Notes under the pieces: model-generated | Databases searched by the model: none | Seen by the model: only the letters and a program-made list of their open reading frames with translations | Told to the model about the DNA's origin: nothing | Shown here: positions 38,639 to 48,260 of the stretch, piece after piece | Numbering within the stretch: the stretch's first letter is position 1 | Layout: each line of letters begins with the position of its first letter | Translations under genes and position numbers: made by a program | Origin: Litorivivens sp041625575 | GTDB lineage: Bacteria > Pseudomonadota > Gammaproteobacteria > Pseudomonadales > Spongiibacteraceae | DNA length: 64,000 bases | Direction: 5' to 3' | Assembly (NCBI GenBank): GCA_041625575.1 | Contig: JBFJTG010000005.1 | Location: forward strand, 1-64,000

Positions 38639-41314
38639 ATGCTTCAGGAACTCGAGGTGCTGCGTGAGCAGCTTCGTGAAGATTTAGATCCGCAGGAAAC
38701 TCAAGAGTGGCTGGAAGCGCTTGACGGAGTGCTGCGTAATCAGGGGCGCGCCCGAGCCGCCTATCTGTTAAAAATATTGTTTCGCCATGCCGCACAAAAA
38801 GGCACGCGTTTACCGCCGGCGATAACTACTCCCTTCAGAAATACGATCGAACCGACGGCTGAAAAGCGCATGTCGGGCGATCTTTTCATGGAGCGCAAAA
38901 TACGTTCCCTGATACGTTGGAACGCGCTGGCCATGGTCATGCGGGCCAATGACAATGACGAAGGCTTGGGCGGGCACATTTCTTCTTTCTCCTCGGCCGC
39001 AACCTTATATGACGTTGGCTTTAACTATTTCTTCAAAGGCGGTGAAAAAGGCGACCTGATTTACTACCAGGGCCACAGCGCGCCGGGCATGTATGCGCGC
39101 TCCTATCTCGAAGGCCGACTCAACGAAGATCAGCTAGATAACTTTCGCCGCGAAGTCGACGGCAATGGACTGTCGTCCTATCCCCATCCTTGGCTAATGC
39201 CCGATTACTGGCAGTTTCCGACCGTGAGTATGGGTTTGGGGCCCATACAGGCGATTTATCAGGCGCATGTGATGAAGTATCAGCACAGCCGCGAGCTGAC
39301 GGATCAGACCGATCGCAAAGTCTGGTGCTTCCTCGGCGACGGGGAGTGCGATGAGCCGGAATCCTTGGGTGCGATATCCCTCGCCGGACGCGAGCATCTC
39401 GATAATCTGGTTTTTGTGGTCAACTGTAATCTTCAACGCCTTGATGGACCGGTTCGGGGTAACGGCAAAATTATTCAGGAACTCGAAGGTGTGTTCCGTG
39501 GCGCCGGCTGGAATGTCATCAAGGTGATATGGGGGCGTCATTGGGACAAACTTCTTGAAAAAGATACGGACGGTTTTCTCAAGCGCCGCATGAACGAGGT
39601 CTGTGACGGTGAATTGCAGAATTATAAAGCCAATGGCGGCGCGTATACGCGAGAGCACTTTTTTGGCAAGTATCCCGAATTGTTAGACATGGTCAAAGAC
39701 CTGTCTGACGACGATATTATGTACCTGAATCGCGGCGGTCACGACCCCTACAAAGTCTATGCTGCCTACGCCAATGCGGTAGAGCATAAGGGTCAACCCA
39801 CAGTCGTTCTGGCCATGACAGTCAAAGGCTATGGCATGGGTAAGGGGGGTGAAGCCCAGAACGAAACGCACGGTATTAAAAAGCTCGATTTGGAGAGTCT
39901 TAAAAAATTCCGTGATCGCTTTGCTGTACCGATTTCAGATTCGGAACTTAAAGACGTTCCCTATTACCGCCCGGCGGAAGATAGTCCGGAAATGGTTTAC
40001 ATGCGTAAGCGTCGGGATAAGCTTGGTGGCTATTTGCCCGCGCGGCGCAAAGATTTTGAAGCCCTGGTCGTACCGACTCTGGACGAGCTTAGCGGACAAT
40101 TAAAAGGTAGTGGCAAACGCGAAATTTCCACCACGATGTCCTTTGTTCGAACACTGTCTACCTTGGTGAAACATAAGAGTATCGGCAAAGTCGTGGTGCC
40201 TATCGTTCCGGATGAAGCGCGCACCTTTGGTATGGAAGGAATGTTCAGGCAGCTGGGTATTTATTCTTCGCAGGGGCAGCGCTATACCCCCCATGATTCC
40301 GACCAGATCATGTATTACAAAGAAGACAAGCAGGGTCAAATTCTGGAGGAAGGCATTAACGAAGCCGGGGCATTCTCCGCTTGGCTGGCCGCGGCTACGT
40401 CTTATAGCAACCACAAGTTGCCGATGATCCCCTTCTATATCTTCTACTCTATGTTCGGCTTTCAGCGCATCATGGATCTCGCCTGGGCCGCAGGGGATAG
40501 TCAAGCGCGGGGCTTTCTTATGGGGGCCACCTCGGGCCGCACCACTTTGAATGGGGAGGGCTTGCAACATCAGGATGGGCATAGTCATCTCATGGCCAAC
40601 ATGATTCCGAATTGCATATCCTATGACCCAAGCTATGCGCATGAATTGACGGTGATTATTCAGAACGGCATGAAGCGTATGTATCAGGACAAGGAGAATG
40701 TCTTCTACTACGTTACCGTGATGAATGAAAATTATATTCACCCGGAAATGCCGGCGGGCTGTGAAGAAGGCATTGTGCGCGGCTTGTATTTGCTGACCGA
40801 GAATAAAGACAAAAAAGCCAAGCATCAGGTTCAATTGTTGGGCTCAGGTACGATATTGCGAGAAGTGGAAGCTGCTGCGCTGATCCTTAAGGATTTTGGG
40901 GTGGCGGCGAATGTCTGGAGCGCTACAAGCATTAATCAATTGCAGCGCGATGGCGCGAGCTGTGAACGCCACAACTTACTGCATCCTAATGCAGAAGAAA
41001 AAGTGCCCTTTGTTACCCAGCAGTTGTCGGCTTACAGCGGCCCCTTTATTTGTTCTACGGACTACATGAAAGCCTACGGTGAGCAGCTCCGGCCCTTTAT
41101 TCCAGGGCGTTATGTGGTGTTGGGTACCGACGGTTTTGGTCGCTCAGATACCCGCGCAAAACTGCGTGAGCACTTTGAGGTAGACCGAAACTTTGTTGCT
41201 CTAGCTGCTTTGAAGGCGCTTGTTGATGATGGCAAATTGGAAAAATCGGTAATTAGCAAAGCCATGAAGAAACTGGGTATTGGAGCTGATAAATCCGACC
41301 CCCTGTTTTCCTGA
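38639..41314 (+). CDS. aceE: Pyruvate dehydrogenase E1 component, homodimeric
   Basis: An 891-residue E1 that decarboxylates pyruvate with thiamine diphosphate and reductively acetylates E2. The ThDP motif is GDGECDEPES...NCNLQRLDG. Conserved EGINEAGAFSAW and GRTTLNGEGLQHQDGHS mark the second domain. The size and single-chain form are those of gammaproteobacterial AceE. AceF follows 17 bp downstream. No lpd (E3) gene lies within the window after aceF. Confidence 0.97.
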   Translation: MLQELEVLREQLREDLDPQETQEWLEALDGVLRNQGRARAAYLLKILFRHAAQKGTRLPPAITTPFRNTIEPTAEKRMSGDLFMERKIRSLIRWNALAMVMRANDNDEGLGGHISSFSSAATLYDVGFNYFFKGGEKGDLIYYQGHSAPGMYARSYLEGRLNEDQLDNFRREVDGNGLSSYPHPWLMPDYWQFPTVSMGLGPIQAIYQAHVMKYQHSRELTDQTDRKVWCFLGDGECDEPESLGAISLAGREHLDNLVFVVNCNLQRLDGPVRGNGKIIQELEGVFRGAGWNVIKVIWGRHWDKLLEKDTDGFLKRRMNEVCDGELQNYKANGGAYTREHFFGKYPELLDMVKDLSDDDIMYLNRGGHDPYKVYAAYANAVEHKGQPTVVLAMTVKGYGMGKGGEAQNETHGIKKLDLESLKKFRDRFAVPISDSELKDVPYYRPAEDSPEMVYMRKRRDKLGGYLPARRKDFEALVVPTLDELSGQLKGSGKREISTTMSFVRTLSTLVKHKSIGKVVVPIVPDEARTFGMEGMFRQLGIYSSQGQRYTPHDSDQIMYYKEDKQGQILEEGINEAGAFSAWLAAATSYSNHKLPMIPFYIFYSMFGFQRIMDLAWAAGDSQARGFLMGATSGRTTLNGEGLQHQDGHSHLMANMIPNCISYDPSYAHELTVIIQNGMKRMYQDKENVFYYVTVMNENYIHPEMPAGCEEGIVRGLYLLTENKDKKAKHQVQLLGSGTILREVEAAALILKDFGVAANVWSATSINQLQRDGASCERHNLLHPNAEEKVPFVTQQLSAYSGPFICSTDYMKAYGEQLRPFIPGRYVVLGTDGFGRSDTRAKLREHFEVDRNFVALAALKALVDDGKLEKSVISKAMKKLGIGADKSDPLFS

Positions 41315-41331
41315 GACACAAGGACAATTTT

Positions 41332-42999
41332 GTGAGCAAAGAAATTATCAAAATTCCTGATGTCGGTTCGGATCAGGTTGAAGTTATTGAAATTTGCGTT
41401 TCGGTGGGTGATGAAGTGGCAGCCGAAGATTCATTGGTTGTACTGGAGTCCGACAAAGCGTCGATGGAGGTACCCTCACCCAAGGCAGGTAAGGTCCTCG
41501 CGATTTTAGTATCCAGTGGACAGAGCGTCGGCAAAGATGATGAGCTAATAGAGCTGGAGATTAGCGGTGAAGGTGCCGACGCAGGAAAAAGCGAGTCGAA
41601 GCATACAAGCGAAGATACGGCGGCCGCCGCTATGGCCCCTGCCAAAGAAGAAGCGTCCAGCGAAGCGAGCTCCGACCCAAGCGAAGCTGGCAAATCCCAA
41701 GCTGTGTCTGTGCCTGATATCGGTACTGAAGATGCGGTAGATGTGATTGAAGTTTGCGTCAATGAAGGCGATGACATTAGTGAAGGCGATTCACTGGTGG
41801 TGCTGGAATCCGATAAGGCCTCGATGGAGATTCCTGCGCCGTTTGCGGGTAAGGTTGAATCGCTTTCTTTAAAAGTAGGTGACTCGGTAAAACAGGGCGA
41901 CAGTATTCTGGTGATGCTGACTCAGGCATCAGGTAAGGGCTTGGCGGCTTCGAGTTCCAAGCCGGCTGCTCCAGATAAAACTTCAGGTGAAAGTGCGCAG
42001 CCTCCGGTAAGCCAGGATAAAGCACTTAGCCAGAGTGGGGTCGCCACCGAGAGTAACCCGCAGGCTCTCCCGGAAAAGGCCTTGGCGAGTAAAGGTTCTG
42101 AGGTATATGCCGGTCCGGCCGTGCGTAAATTGGCGCGCGAGTTTTCGATAGACCTAAGGGCCGTATCGGGTTCCGGTCCCAAAGGCCGTGTATTGAAAGA
42201 AGATCTACAGAGCTATGTAAAAGATCTCGTAGAAAACAAGACCAGTTCGGCAGCAACCGGCGTGGGCATCCCGGCGGTGCCGGAAGTCGATTACGCCGAA
42301 TTTGGCGAGTTTGAGAAAGTAGCATTAAGTAAATTGAACAAGCTCACAGCTGCGAATATGCATCGCAGCTGGTTGAATGTGCCGCATGTTACGCAGTTTG
42401 ATGATGCGGATATTACGGAGCTCGAGCTATTTCGCAAAAGCCTAAAAGCTGAAGCTGAGCAAAAAGGCGTGAAGATGACGCCTCTGCCATTTTTACTGAA
42501 AGCTTGTGCTGCGGCTCTGCGTGCTAACCCCAAGTTTAATGCGGCGCTGGCCGACAATGGCGAAAGTATCGTTTACAAAAAGTATGTACATATCGGAATC
42601 GCGGTGGATACACCGGCGGGCTTGGTTGTGCCGGTTGTGCGCGATGTCGATAAAAAATCCTTGTGGGAGCTGGCGACAGAAACTGCTGAATTGGCGGCTA
42701 AGGCGAAAAATCGCAAACTGAAGCCGCAGGATATGCAGGGTGGTTGCTTTACTATTTCCAGCCTGGGCAGCATTGGCGGACAGGGTTTTACACCGATTGT
42801 GAACACGCCTGAACTGGCCATACTCGGTGTTTCCAAGCTAACGACAAAGCCGGTGTGGGATGGTAAGCAATTTGTTCCGAGAGAAATGCTGCCGCTGTCC
42901 CTGTCCTACGACCATCGGGCAATTAACGGTGCGGATGCAGGGCGTTTCTTTACTTTCCTGGCCGAGGCGCTTTCGGATATCAGGCGCCTGCTACTGTAG
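41332..42999 (+). CDS. aceF: Dihydrolipoyl acetyltransferase (PDH E2), two lipoyl domains
   Basis: A 555-residue E2. Two lipoyl domains carry the swinging-arm Lys in VVLESDKASMEVPSP and VVLESDKASMEIPAP; Ala/Glu/Ser-rich linkers separate them. A peripheral-subunit-binding domain follows (YAGPAVRKLAREFSIDL to GRVLKEDLQSYV), then the catalytic core with LSYDHRAINGADAGRFFTF (His-x3-Asp). The start is GTG with AAGGA seven bases upstream. A REP-like pair lies after the stop, before the convergent aceK. Confidence 0.97.
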   Translation: MSKEIIKIPDVGSDQVEVIEICVSVGDEVAAEDSLVVLESDKASMEVPSPKAGKVLAILVSSGQSVGKDDELIELEISGEGADAGKSESKHTSEDTAAAAMAPAKEEASSEASSDPSEAGKSQAVSVPDIGTEDAVDVIEVCVNEGDDISEGDSLVVLESDKASMEIPAPFAGKVESLSLKVGDSVKQGDSILVMLTQASGKGLAASSSKPAAPDKTSGESAQPPVSQDKALSQSGVATESNPQALPEKALASKGSEVYAGPAVRKLAREFSIDLRAVSGSGPKGRVLKEDLQSYVKDLVENKTSSAATGVGIPAVPEVDYAEFGEFEKVALSKLNKLTAANMHRSWLNVPHVTQFDDADITELELFRKSLKAEAEQKGVKMTPLPFLLKACAAALRANPKFNAALADNGESIVYKKYVHIGIAVDTPAGLVVPVVRDVDKKSLWELATETAELAAKAKNRKLKPQDMQGGCFTISSLGSIGGQGFTPIVNTPELAILGVSKLTTKPVWDGKQFVPREMLPLSLSYDHRAINGADAGRFFTFLAEALSDIRRLLL

Positions 43000-43003
43000 T
43001 TTG

Positions 43004-43063
43004 TTCGCCTGCAGGGCAGCCTCCTACACTAGATGTCTGTAGGAGCGAGCCCTGCTCGCGATT
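43004..43063. repeat. REP-like inverted pair (aceF/aceK junction)
   Basis: The reverse arm ends GCAGCCTCCTACA (to 43028) and the forward arm is TGTAGGAGCGAGCCCTGCTC (from 43038). It belongs to the same family as the elements at 32275 and 44871. Its end overlaps the aceK stop codon. Confidence 0.75.
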
Positions 43064-44783
43064 ATTGACGCTGTTGAAATCGCTGTCTGCGTCGGTAGGG
43101 GAAGAGGTCTGGTATAAAGCCGTTTTTAATCTTGATCTGAAGATCGCGCCAAAACTCAGGTTCGTACAGGTCACTATGTAGCTTGTCGAACACTTTCTTT
43201 GCTCGTTGATTGCCAGAAAAGAATAATCGAAATTCCTCTGGAAATACGTCTTCGGGTTTGACCTCATACCAGGGCTGCGTGGCCATTTCCTGCTCGTCAT
43301 TTTGGGCTTGGGGCAGGGCTCTGAAATTGCAATCGGTGAGGGGGCACAGTTCATCATAATCGTAGAACACGACCCTGCCGTGGCGTGTTACCCCGAAATT
43401 TTTGAGCAGCATATCACCGGGAAATATATTGTTTGCCGCTAGCTGTTTGATAGCGCTGCCGTACTCATCCATGACGCTGTGCAACTCTTCTTCGGTGCAG
43501 TCTTTCAGGTACAGGTTTAGCGGAATCATCTTGCGTTCAACGTAAACGTGCTTGAACACCAGCGCATTGCCACTTTCAGAAATTTTGGACGGCACTTCTT
43601 TTTCAAGTTCTGCCATCAGTTCATCAGAAAAGCGGCGGCGATCGAAGGCGAGATTATTGAATTCTTGCGTATCCGCCATTCGCCCACCACGGTCCCAGCG
43701 CTTCACCAGGCTGTAGCAGGCTTTGACATGTTCCTGAGTCATTTCCTTGGGTGGAGTGAAGCGGTCTTTGATGACTTTATACACGTAGTCGAAATCGGGT
43801 CGGGTAAATACCAGCATGACCATGCCCTTAATACCCGGCGCAGTGATATAAGGCGCGGTGCTATTGAGCGTTTCGTCTACTGCAAAACGGTAGAATTCCG
43901 ATTTGCCATGCTTGGGCATGCCCATGGCATTGTAGAGTTCGAAGATTTCCTTGTGTGGCATGAGTTTTTGCAGAAATGCCACGTACTCGGAGGGGATCGA
44001 TGCGTCGACCATGAAGTAGCTGCGACTAAAGCTGAAGACGATACTGATATCGTCGGGGTCATGCAGAAGGGTGTCTACATACACAGAGCCTTCGCCACTA
44101 TTCTGGATTGGTAGTACAAAAGGTAATGAGAGCTTGCCACAAACAACACGGCCAACAAGATAAGCTGCTTTATTTCGGAAAAACAATGACTCCAGTGTTT
44201 CGGCCCGGGCTTGATGATTTTTTAGATCAAGTTTAGGGAGTATGTCTTTTCTAACCACATCCATAATAAAGCCAATATCGCGCTCCTGATCTTCCCAGGG
44301 AATGTTGAAATGGCAGTTGTCTAGCATCTGTCGTACAACGCCCGTGCCGTCACCGCTGAAGGGGTAGGTGTGGATAATCTGTTCACCGCCTTCGGGCTTG
44401 TAGCCATGCGGGGCCGAGACGAAGGCATGCAAATCGCGCACTTTTTCGTGCTTGAAGATATAGCAGTAGATGGAATTAAAAAATGACTGGGCAATTTCGA
44501 AGTTGACGTGATGTTGAATCAGATCTGAAAACTCTGACTTGGCAACTTCCCAGTTGTCCCGGTCGTATACGCCGCCCGCGGTGATCGTTGTGGCTGCTTC
44601 GGCCACAATCGCTCGTTTCTGTTTCCATAAGTCCAGGCGGTCTCGCATGGCTTTTTGTGCAGCTGGCCAGTCAGCGGCCTCAAAGCGAGCTTGGGCGCCC
44701 AGAGTGATGTTTTTGTATTCGGCAAAGAAGGCATCGAAGCCATTCAGAATAGCCAGCGCCAACCGGCGGGTTATGGTTGTCAC
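43062..44783 (-). CDS. aceK: Isocitrate dehydrogenase kinase/phosphatase
   Basis: A 573-residue AceK that phosphorylates isocitrate dehydrogenase to divert isocitrate into the glyoxylate shunt, and reverses it. ILNGFDAFFAEYKNITLGAQ starts the regulatory domain. The kinase-like domain has VYVERKMIPLNLYL and LLKNFGVTRHGRVVFYDYDELC (catalytic DYDE). Length equals the family norm. It is separated from aceA by an oxidoreductase and rraA, unlike the aceBAK order in enterics. REP elements flank both ends. Confidence 0.96.
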   Translation of the reverse strand: MTTITRRLALAILNGFDAFFAEYKNITLGAQARFEAADWPAAQKAMRDRLDLWKQKRAIVAEAATTITAGGVYDRDNWEVAKSEFSDLIQHHVNFEIAQSFFNSIYCYIFKHEKVRDLHAFVSAPHGYKPEGGEQIIHTYPFSGDGTGVVRQMLDNCHFNIPWEDQERDIGFIMDVVRKDILPKLDLKNHQARAETLESLFFRNKAAYLVGRVVCGKLSLPFVLPIQNSGEGSVYVDTLLHDPDDISIVFSFSRSYFMVDASIPSEYVAFLQKLMPHKEIFELYNAMGMPKHGKSEFYRFAVDETLNSTAPYITAPGIKGMVMLVFTRPDFDYVYKVIKDRFTPPKEMTQEHVKACYSLVKRWDRGGRMADTQEFNNLAFDRRRFSDELMAELEKEVPSKISESGNALVFKHVYVERKMIPLNLYLKDCTEEELHSVMDEYGSAIKQLAANNIFPGDMLLKNFGVTRHGRVVFYDYDELCPLTDCNFRALPQAQNDEQEMATQPWYEVKPEDVFPEEFRLFFSGNQRAKKVFDKLHSDLYEPEFWRDLQIKIKNGFIPDLFPYRRRQRFQQRQ

Positions 44784-44870
44784 GAGTCGGGAAGCTCCGA
44801 GAAAGATATAGAGAGTGTGATGATAACCGCTAGAGAGGGTATTGCGAAGTAAGGCTTTGGGGAATGGGTG

Positions 44871-44919
44871 GACTGGCTCCTACGAGGCGATTCTTGTAGG
44901 AGCCAGTCCTGCTGGCGAA
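44871..44919. repeat. REP-like pair between aceK and the LLM gene
   Basis: GACTGGCTCCTAC (44871-44883) faces TGTAGGAGCCAGTCCTGCTGG (from 44895), which can form a hairpin. It shows the same TGTAGGAGC core as the other two elements in this window. It lies in the 148-bp gap between two leftward genes. Confidence 0.75.
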
Positions 44920-44931
44920 TGTCAGTTAGTG

Positions 44932-45966
44932 CTAGAGGATGCAGTCTGCCAGAATCGGCAAAACTTCAGGCTGCTGGGCGTTGATCAGCATGGTGCCAAC
45001 TTCACCGCGAGCTCCTGCGGCTTTCCAGTCTTTGGCGCGCTCACGAATACGGGCTTCGGGACCGACCAACGCAATTTCATCAACCAGTTTGTCAGGCACC
45101 GCAGCAATGGCTTCTTTTTTGTTGCCGGCCAGATACAGATCCTGAATTTTCTCGGCTTCTGCTCCGTATCCCAAGCGTGTGGCGTAATCGGTATAGAAGT
45201 TTTTACCTTTTGCGCCCATGCCGCCGATGTAGAGCGCAAGGAAGTCTTTTACAAAGGCACGGCAGCCATCGACATTGTCGTCCATGATGACGGGCACGCT
45301 TGGCGCAACGTCAAAGTTGTCTATGCTGCGACCGCTTTTTGCGAAGCCTCTGTCGAGATCTTTCTTCAATACGTCGAATCTCTCCGGGATCATGAAGATC
45401 GGGAATACGCCGTCGGCTACTTCAGCTGCGTTAGCCAAGCCGGCTGGCGTAATCGATGCCAGATACATGGGGATATTAGGGTTGCCGTGTAAAATGGATT
45501 TCAGAGGCTTGCCGAGACCTGTCGTGCCAGGACCTTTTACCGGCATTTGGTACATGACGCCGTCAAATTCACAGGCTTCTTCGCGCGCCATGATTTTACG
45601 CATAATTTGAATGTATTCTTTGGCGCGGGTAACGGGCTTGCCGTAGGGCACGCCGTGCCAGCCTTCAACAACCTGTGGGCCGGAAGCACCGAGACCTACC
45701 AGAAAACGGCCTTCGGACAGCTGGTCCAGTGTAATAGCGGTCATGGCCGCCATCGCGGGAGTTCGCGCAGGCATTTGCATGATGCAAGTGCCGACTTTCA
45801 TTTTCTCCGTTTGCGCGAGAATCCAGGCAGCGGGGCTGACCGCGTCTGAGCCATAGGCTTCTGCGGTCCAGACTGAATCAAAGCCGAGTTTTTCCGCTTG
45901 CTTGATCAGCTCCATGGGCAATGTGAGTTTTTTGCCAGAATAGCCCAGCATCATTCCGAGTTTCAT
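44932..45966 (-). CDS. LLM-class (luciferase-like) flavin/F420 oxidoreductase
   Basis: A 344-residue TIM-barrel oxidoreductase with the start MKLGMMLGYSGKKLTLPMEL, AEKLGFDSVWTAEAYGSDA and RFLVGLGASGPQVVEGWHG, typical of the bacterial luciferase-like family. It would use FMNH2 or reduced F420 to act on a small molecule, and substrate is unknown. Automated labels say F420-dependent, but no F420 genes are seen here. It lies between aceK and rraA on the same strand (38 bp to rraA), so it may be expressed with them. Confidence 0.85.
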   Translation of the reverse strand: MKLGMMLGYSGKKLTLPMELIKQAEKLGFDSVWTAEAYGSDAVSPAAWILAQTEKMKVGTCIMQMPARTPAMAAMTAITLDQLSEGRFLVGLGASGPQVVEGWHGVPYGKPVTRAKEYIQIMRKIMAREEACEFDGVMYQMPVKGPGTTGLGKPLKSILHGNPNIPMYLASITPAGLANAAEVADGVFPIFMIPERFDVLKKDLDRGFAKSGRSIDNFDVAPSVPVIMDDNVDGCRAFVKDFLALYIGGMGAKGKNFYTDYATRLGYGAEAEKIQDLYLAGNKKEAIAAVPDKLVDEIALVGPEARIRERAKDWKAAGARGEVGTMLINAQQPEVLPILADCIL

Positions 45967-46004
45967 AACTTCTCCTTTTTGTCCGCGTTTGCGGTAATTA
46001 TTGC

Positions 46005-46514
46005 TCAGGCGGCGTTGTCGTTGAGCGCGCTGAGCGTAAGAGCGTCTTGTGAGACGATAATGCCGGTTTTGTCGGCGTAAATGAAATTACCCGGCTTGCA
46101 GTTCAGTCCTGCGAACTGCAGGTCGACGCAAGTACGGCCTTCACCGCGTTTTTCGGTTTTACGCGGAATGCTGCCTAAAGCCATTACGCCTATGTCCATA
46201 TCCGCGATATCTTCGAGGTCGCGAATATAGCCGTATACGATAATACCTTTCCAGCCATTGTCTAGTGCCATGCGTACTAACTTATCGCCCAGCAATGATC
46301 GACGGGATGATCCGCCGCCATCGACGACTAATACTTTACCGTCGCCCTTGCTGCGCAGCGATTCGCCCACTTTGGAATTGTCTTCGAAGCATTTGACGGT
46401 CGCCATTTCACCGTAGAAGTTTTCGATACCGCCGTAGTGTTTGAATATGGGGTCGGCCACTTGCACCTTGTCGCCGTGAGCATCACACAGGTCAGGGGTA
46501 GAAATTTTTGTCAT
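46005..46514 (-). CDS. rraA: RraA-family protein
   Basis: A 169-residue protein matching RraA: STPDLCDAHGDKVQVADPIFKHYGG, DGGGSSRRSLLGDKLVRMALDNGWKGIIVYGYIRD and IPRKTEKRGEGR. E. coli RraA binds RNase E and slows RNA decay; other family members are aldolases (HMG/CHA type), and both roles cannot be told apart here. AGGAGG lies 4 bases before the ATG at 46514, which fixes the start. It lies downstream of aceA with a terminator between. Confidence 0.9.
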   Translation of the reverse strand: MTKISTPDLCDAHGDKVQVADPIFKHYGGIENFYGEMATVKCFEDNSKVGESLRSKGDGKVLVVDGGGSSRRSLLGDKLVRMALDNGWKGIIVYGYIRDLEDIADMDIGVMALGSIPRKTEKRGEGRTCVDLQFAGLNCKPGNFIYADKTGIIVSQDALTLSALNDNAA

Positions 46515-46597
46515 GAGACCTCCTTGTGGGCGCCTAAATGTCTGAACGTTCACTTGTAATCAGCTTATGCAAATTCTGTGAAGCTGGCGCTATAACC

Positions 46598-46624
46598 AAA
46601 AAAGGGGCGACACAATGTCACCCC
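46598..46624 (-). terminator. Intrinsic terminator after aceA
   Basis: On the minus strand a 9-bp stem GGGGTGACA / TGTCGCCCC (one G-T pair, loop TTG) is followed by six U. It separates aceA from rraA. Confidence 0.88.
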
Positions 46625-46661
46625 CTTTCCGTATTCATTTAGCCTAAGAGCATAGCGCTCA

Positions 46662-48260
46662 TTAGCCAAACTGGTTCATGGTGTTGTCTTTACCACCGGC
46701 TTTCAGTGCAGCCTCGCCCGCAAAGTATTCTTTGTGGTCGTCGCCGATGTTGGAGCCAGCCATGTCCTGGTGCTTAACCGTGGCGATGCCTTCGCGAATT
46801 TCGCGACGCTGAACGCCACCGGCGTAAGCCAGCATGCCGTCGTCACCGAAGTAGCCTCGTGCCAGCGTGTCAGTAGACAGTGCCGCAGTGTGGTAAGTCG
46901 GCAGCGTGATCAGGTGATGGAAGATGCCGGCTTCACGCGACGCGTCGCGTTGGAAGGTGCGGATTTTCTCATCAGCCAATTTGGCCAGTTCTGTCTCGTC
47001 GTACTTCTCAGCCATCAGGCCTGCACGGTCATAGGCAGAAACGTCTTTTCCTTCGCTTTCCATGATGTCGAATACTTGCTGACGGAAGTTCAGCGTCCAG
47101 TTGAAAGACGGGCTGTTGTTGTAAACCAGTTTCGCGTTGGGTACAACTTCGCGAATACGGTTAACCATGCCGGCGATCTGGCCAACGTGAGGCTTCTCGG
47201 TTTCGATCCAGAGCAAATCAGCACCGTTTTGCAGGCTAGTGATACAGTCCAGGACAACGCGGTCTTCACCTGAGCCAGCCTTGAATTGAAACAGGCCGCT
47301 GCGCAGGCGCTTGGGCTTGAGTAATTTGCCGTTGGCTTTGATAACAACGTCGCCGTTTTGAATATCGTCAGCGCTAGTGATGTAGTCACCGTCCAAGAAG
47401 GCGTTGTACTGGTCGCCCAGATCGCCCGGCTCAGTGGTTACTGCGATTTGCTTGGTCAAGCCGGCGCCCAGTGAGTCAGTACGGGCAACGATAACACCGT
47501 CGTCGATACCCAGCTCAAGGAAGGCGTAACGTACAGCGCGGATTTTCGCGAGGAAGTCTTCGTGCGGTACTGTGACTTTACCGTCCTGGTGACCGCACTG
47601 CTTCTCGTCGGAAACCTGGTTTTCGATCTGGATGCAGCAAGCACCGGCTTCGATCATTTTCTTGGCCAGCAGGTAAGTTGCTTCAGCGTTACCGAAACCG
47701 GCATCGATGTCAGCAATTATAGGAACAACGTGAGTTTCGAAAGCGTCGATTTGCTTTTCGATGGCCTTGGCGGCAACGTCGTCGCCTTTTTCACGAGCGT
47801 CGTCCAGATTGCGGAACAGGTGGTTCAGCTCCCACGCATCGGCTTGCTTGAGGAAGGTGTAGAGCTCGGCAATCAGATCGGCAACAGAAGTTTTTTCATG
47901 CATTGATTGGTCGGGCAAAGGACCAAACTGGCTGCGTAGCGCTGCAACCATCCAGCCGGACAAGTAGAGGTAGCTCTTGTCGGTTGTGCCGAAGTGCTTC
48001 TTAATGGAAATGAGCTTTTGTTGGCCGATAAAGCCGTGCCAGCAGCCCAGTGACTGGGTGTACTTGGACGTGTCGGCGTCGTAATCAGCCATGTCCTTGC
48101 GCATGATGCCTGCGGTGTACTTGGCGATGTCGAGGTGAGTATTAAAGCGGTTTTGCAGCTTCATGCGAGCGGCGTACTCGGGGTTAATATCTCTCCAGGT
48201 GTCACCCATCTGCTCGCGCAGCTTGGCAATGGCGTCTATTTGTGAGCGGTAGTCAGACAT
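46662..48260 (-). CDS. aceA: Isocitrate lyase, long form
   Basis: A 532-residue isocitrate lyase that cleaves isocitrate to succinate and glyoxylate. The active-site segment is KQCGHQDGKVTVPHEDF with catalytic Cys. IADIDAGFGNAEATYLLAKK binds metal. The length of about 530 with KQCGH is the long form found in Pseudomonas-like bacteria, not the 434-residue E. coli type. AAGGGA lies 6 bases before the ATG. A strong intrinsic terminator follows. glcB starts 375 bp away on the other strand. Confidence 0.97.
   Translation of the reverse strand: MSDYRSQIDAIAKLREQMGDTWRDINPEYAARMKLQNRFNTHLDIAKYTAGIMRKDMADYDADTSKYTQSLGCWHGFIGQQKLISIKKHFGTTDKSYLYLSGWMVAALRSQFGPLPDQSMHEKTSVADLIAELYTFLKQADAWELNHLFRNLDDAREKGDDVAAKAIEKQIDAFETHVVPIIADIDAGFGNAEATYLLAKKMIEAGACCIQIENQVSDEKQCGHQDGKVTVPHEDFLAKIRAVRYAFLELGIDDGVIVARTDSLGAGLTKQIAVTTEPGDLGDQYNAFLDGDYITSADDIQNGDVVIKANGKLLKPKRLRSGLFQFKAGSGEDRVVLDCITSLQNGADLLWIETEKPHVGQIAGMVNRIREVVPNAKLVYNNSPSFNWTLNFRQQVFDIMESEGKDVSAYDRAGLMAEKYDETELAKLADEKIRTFQRDASREAGIFHHLITLPTYHTAALSTDTLARGYFGDDGMLAYAGGVQRREIREGIATVKHQDMAGSNIGDDHKEYFAGEAALKAGGKDNTMNQFG

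Noticed and set aside
40100..40834. Minus-strand open frame of 244 codons inside aceE
   Set aside because: A shadow of the strongly conserved aceE coding sequence.
44842..45492. Plus-strand open frame of 216 codons
   Set aside because: It is antisense to the LLM oxidoreductase gene and overlaps a REP element; no family resemblance.
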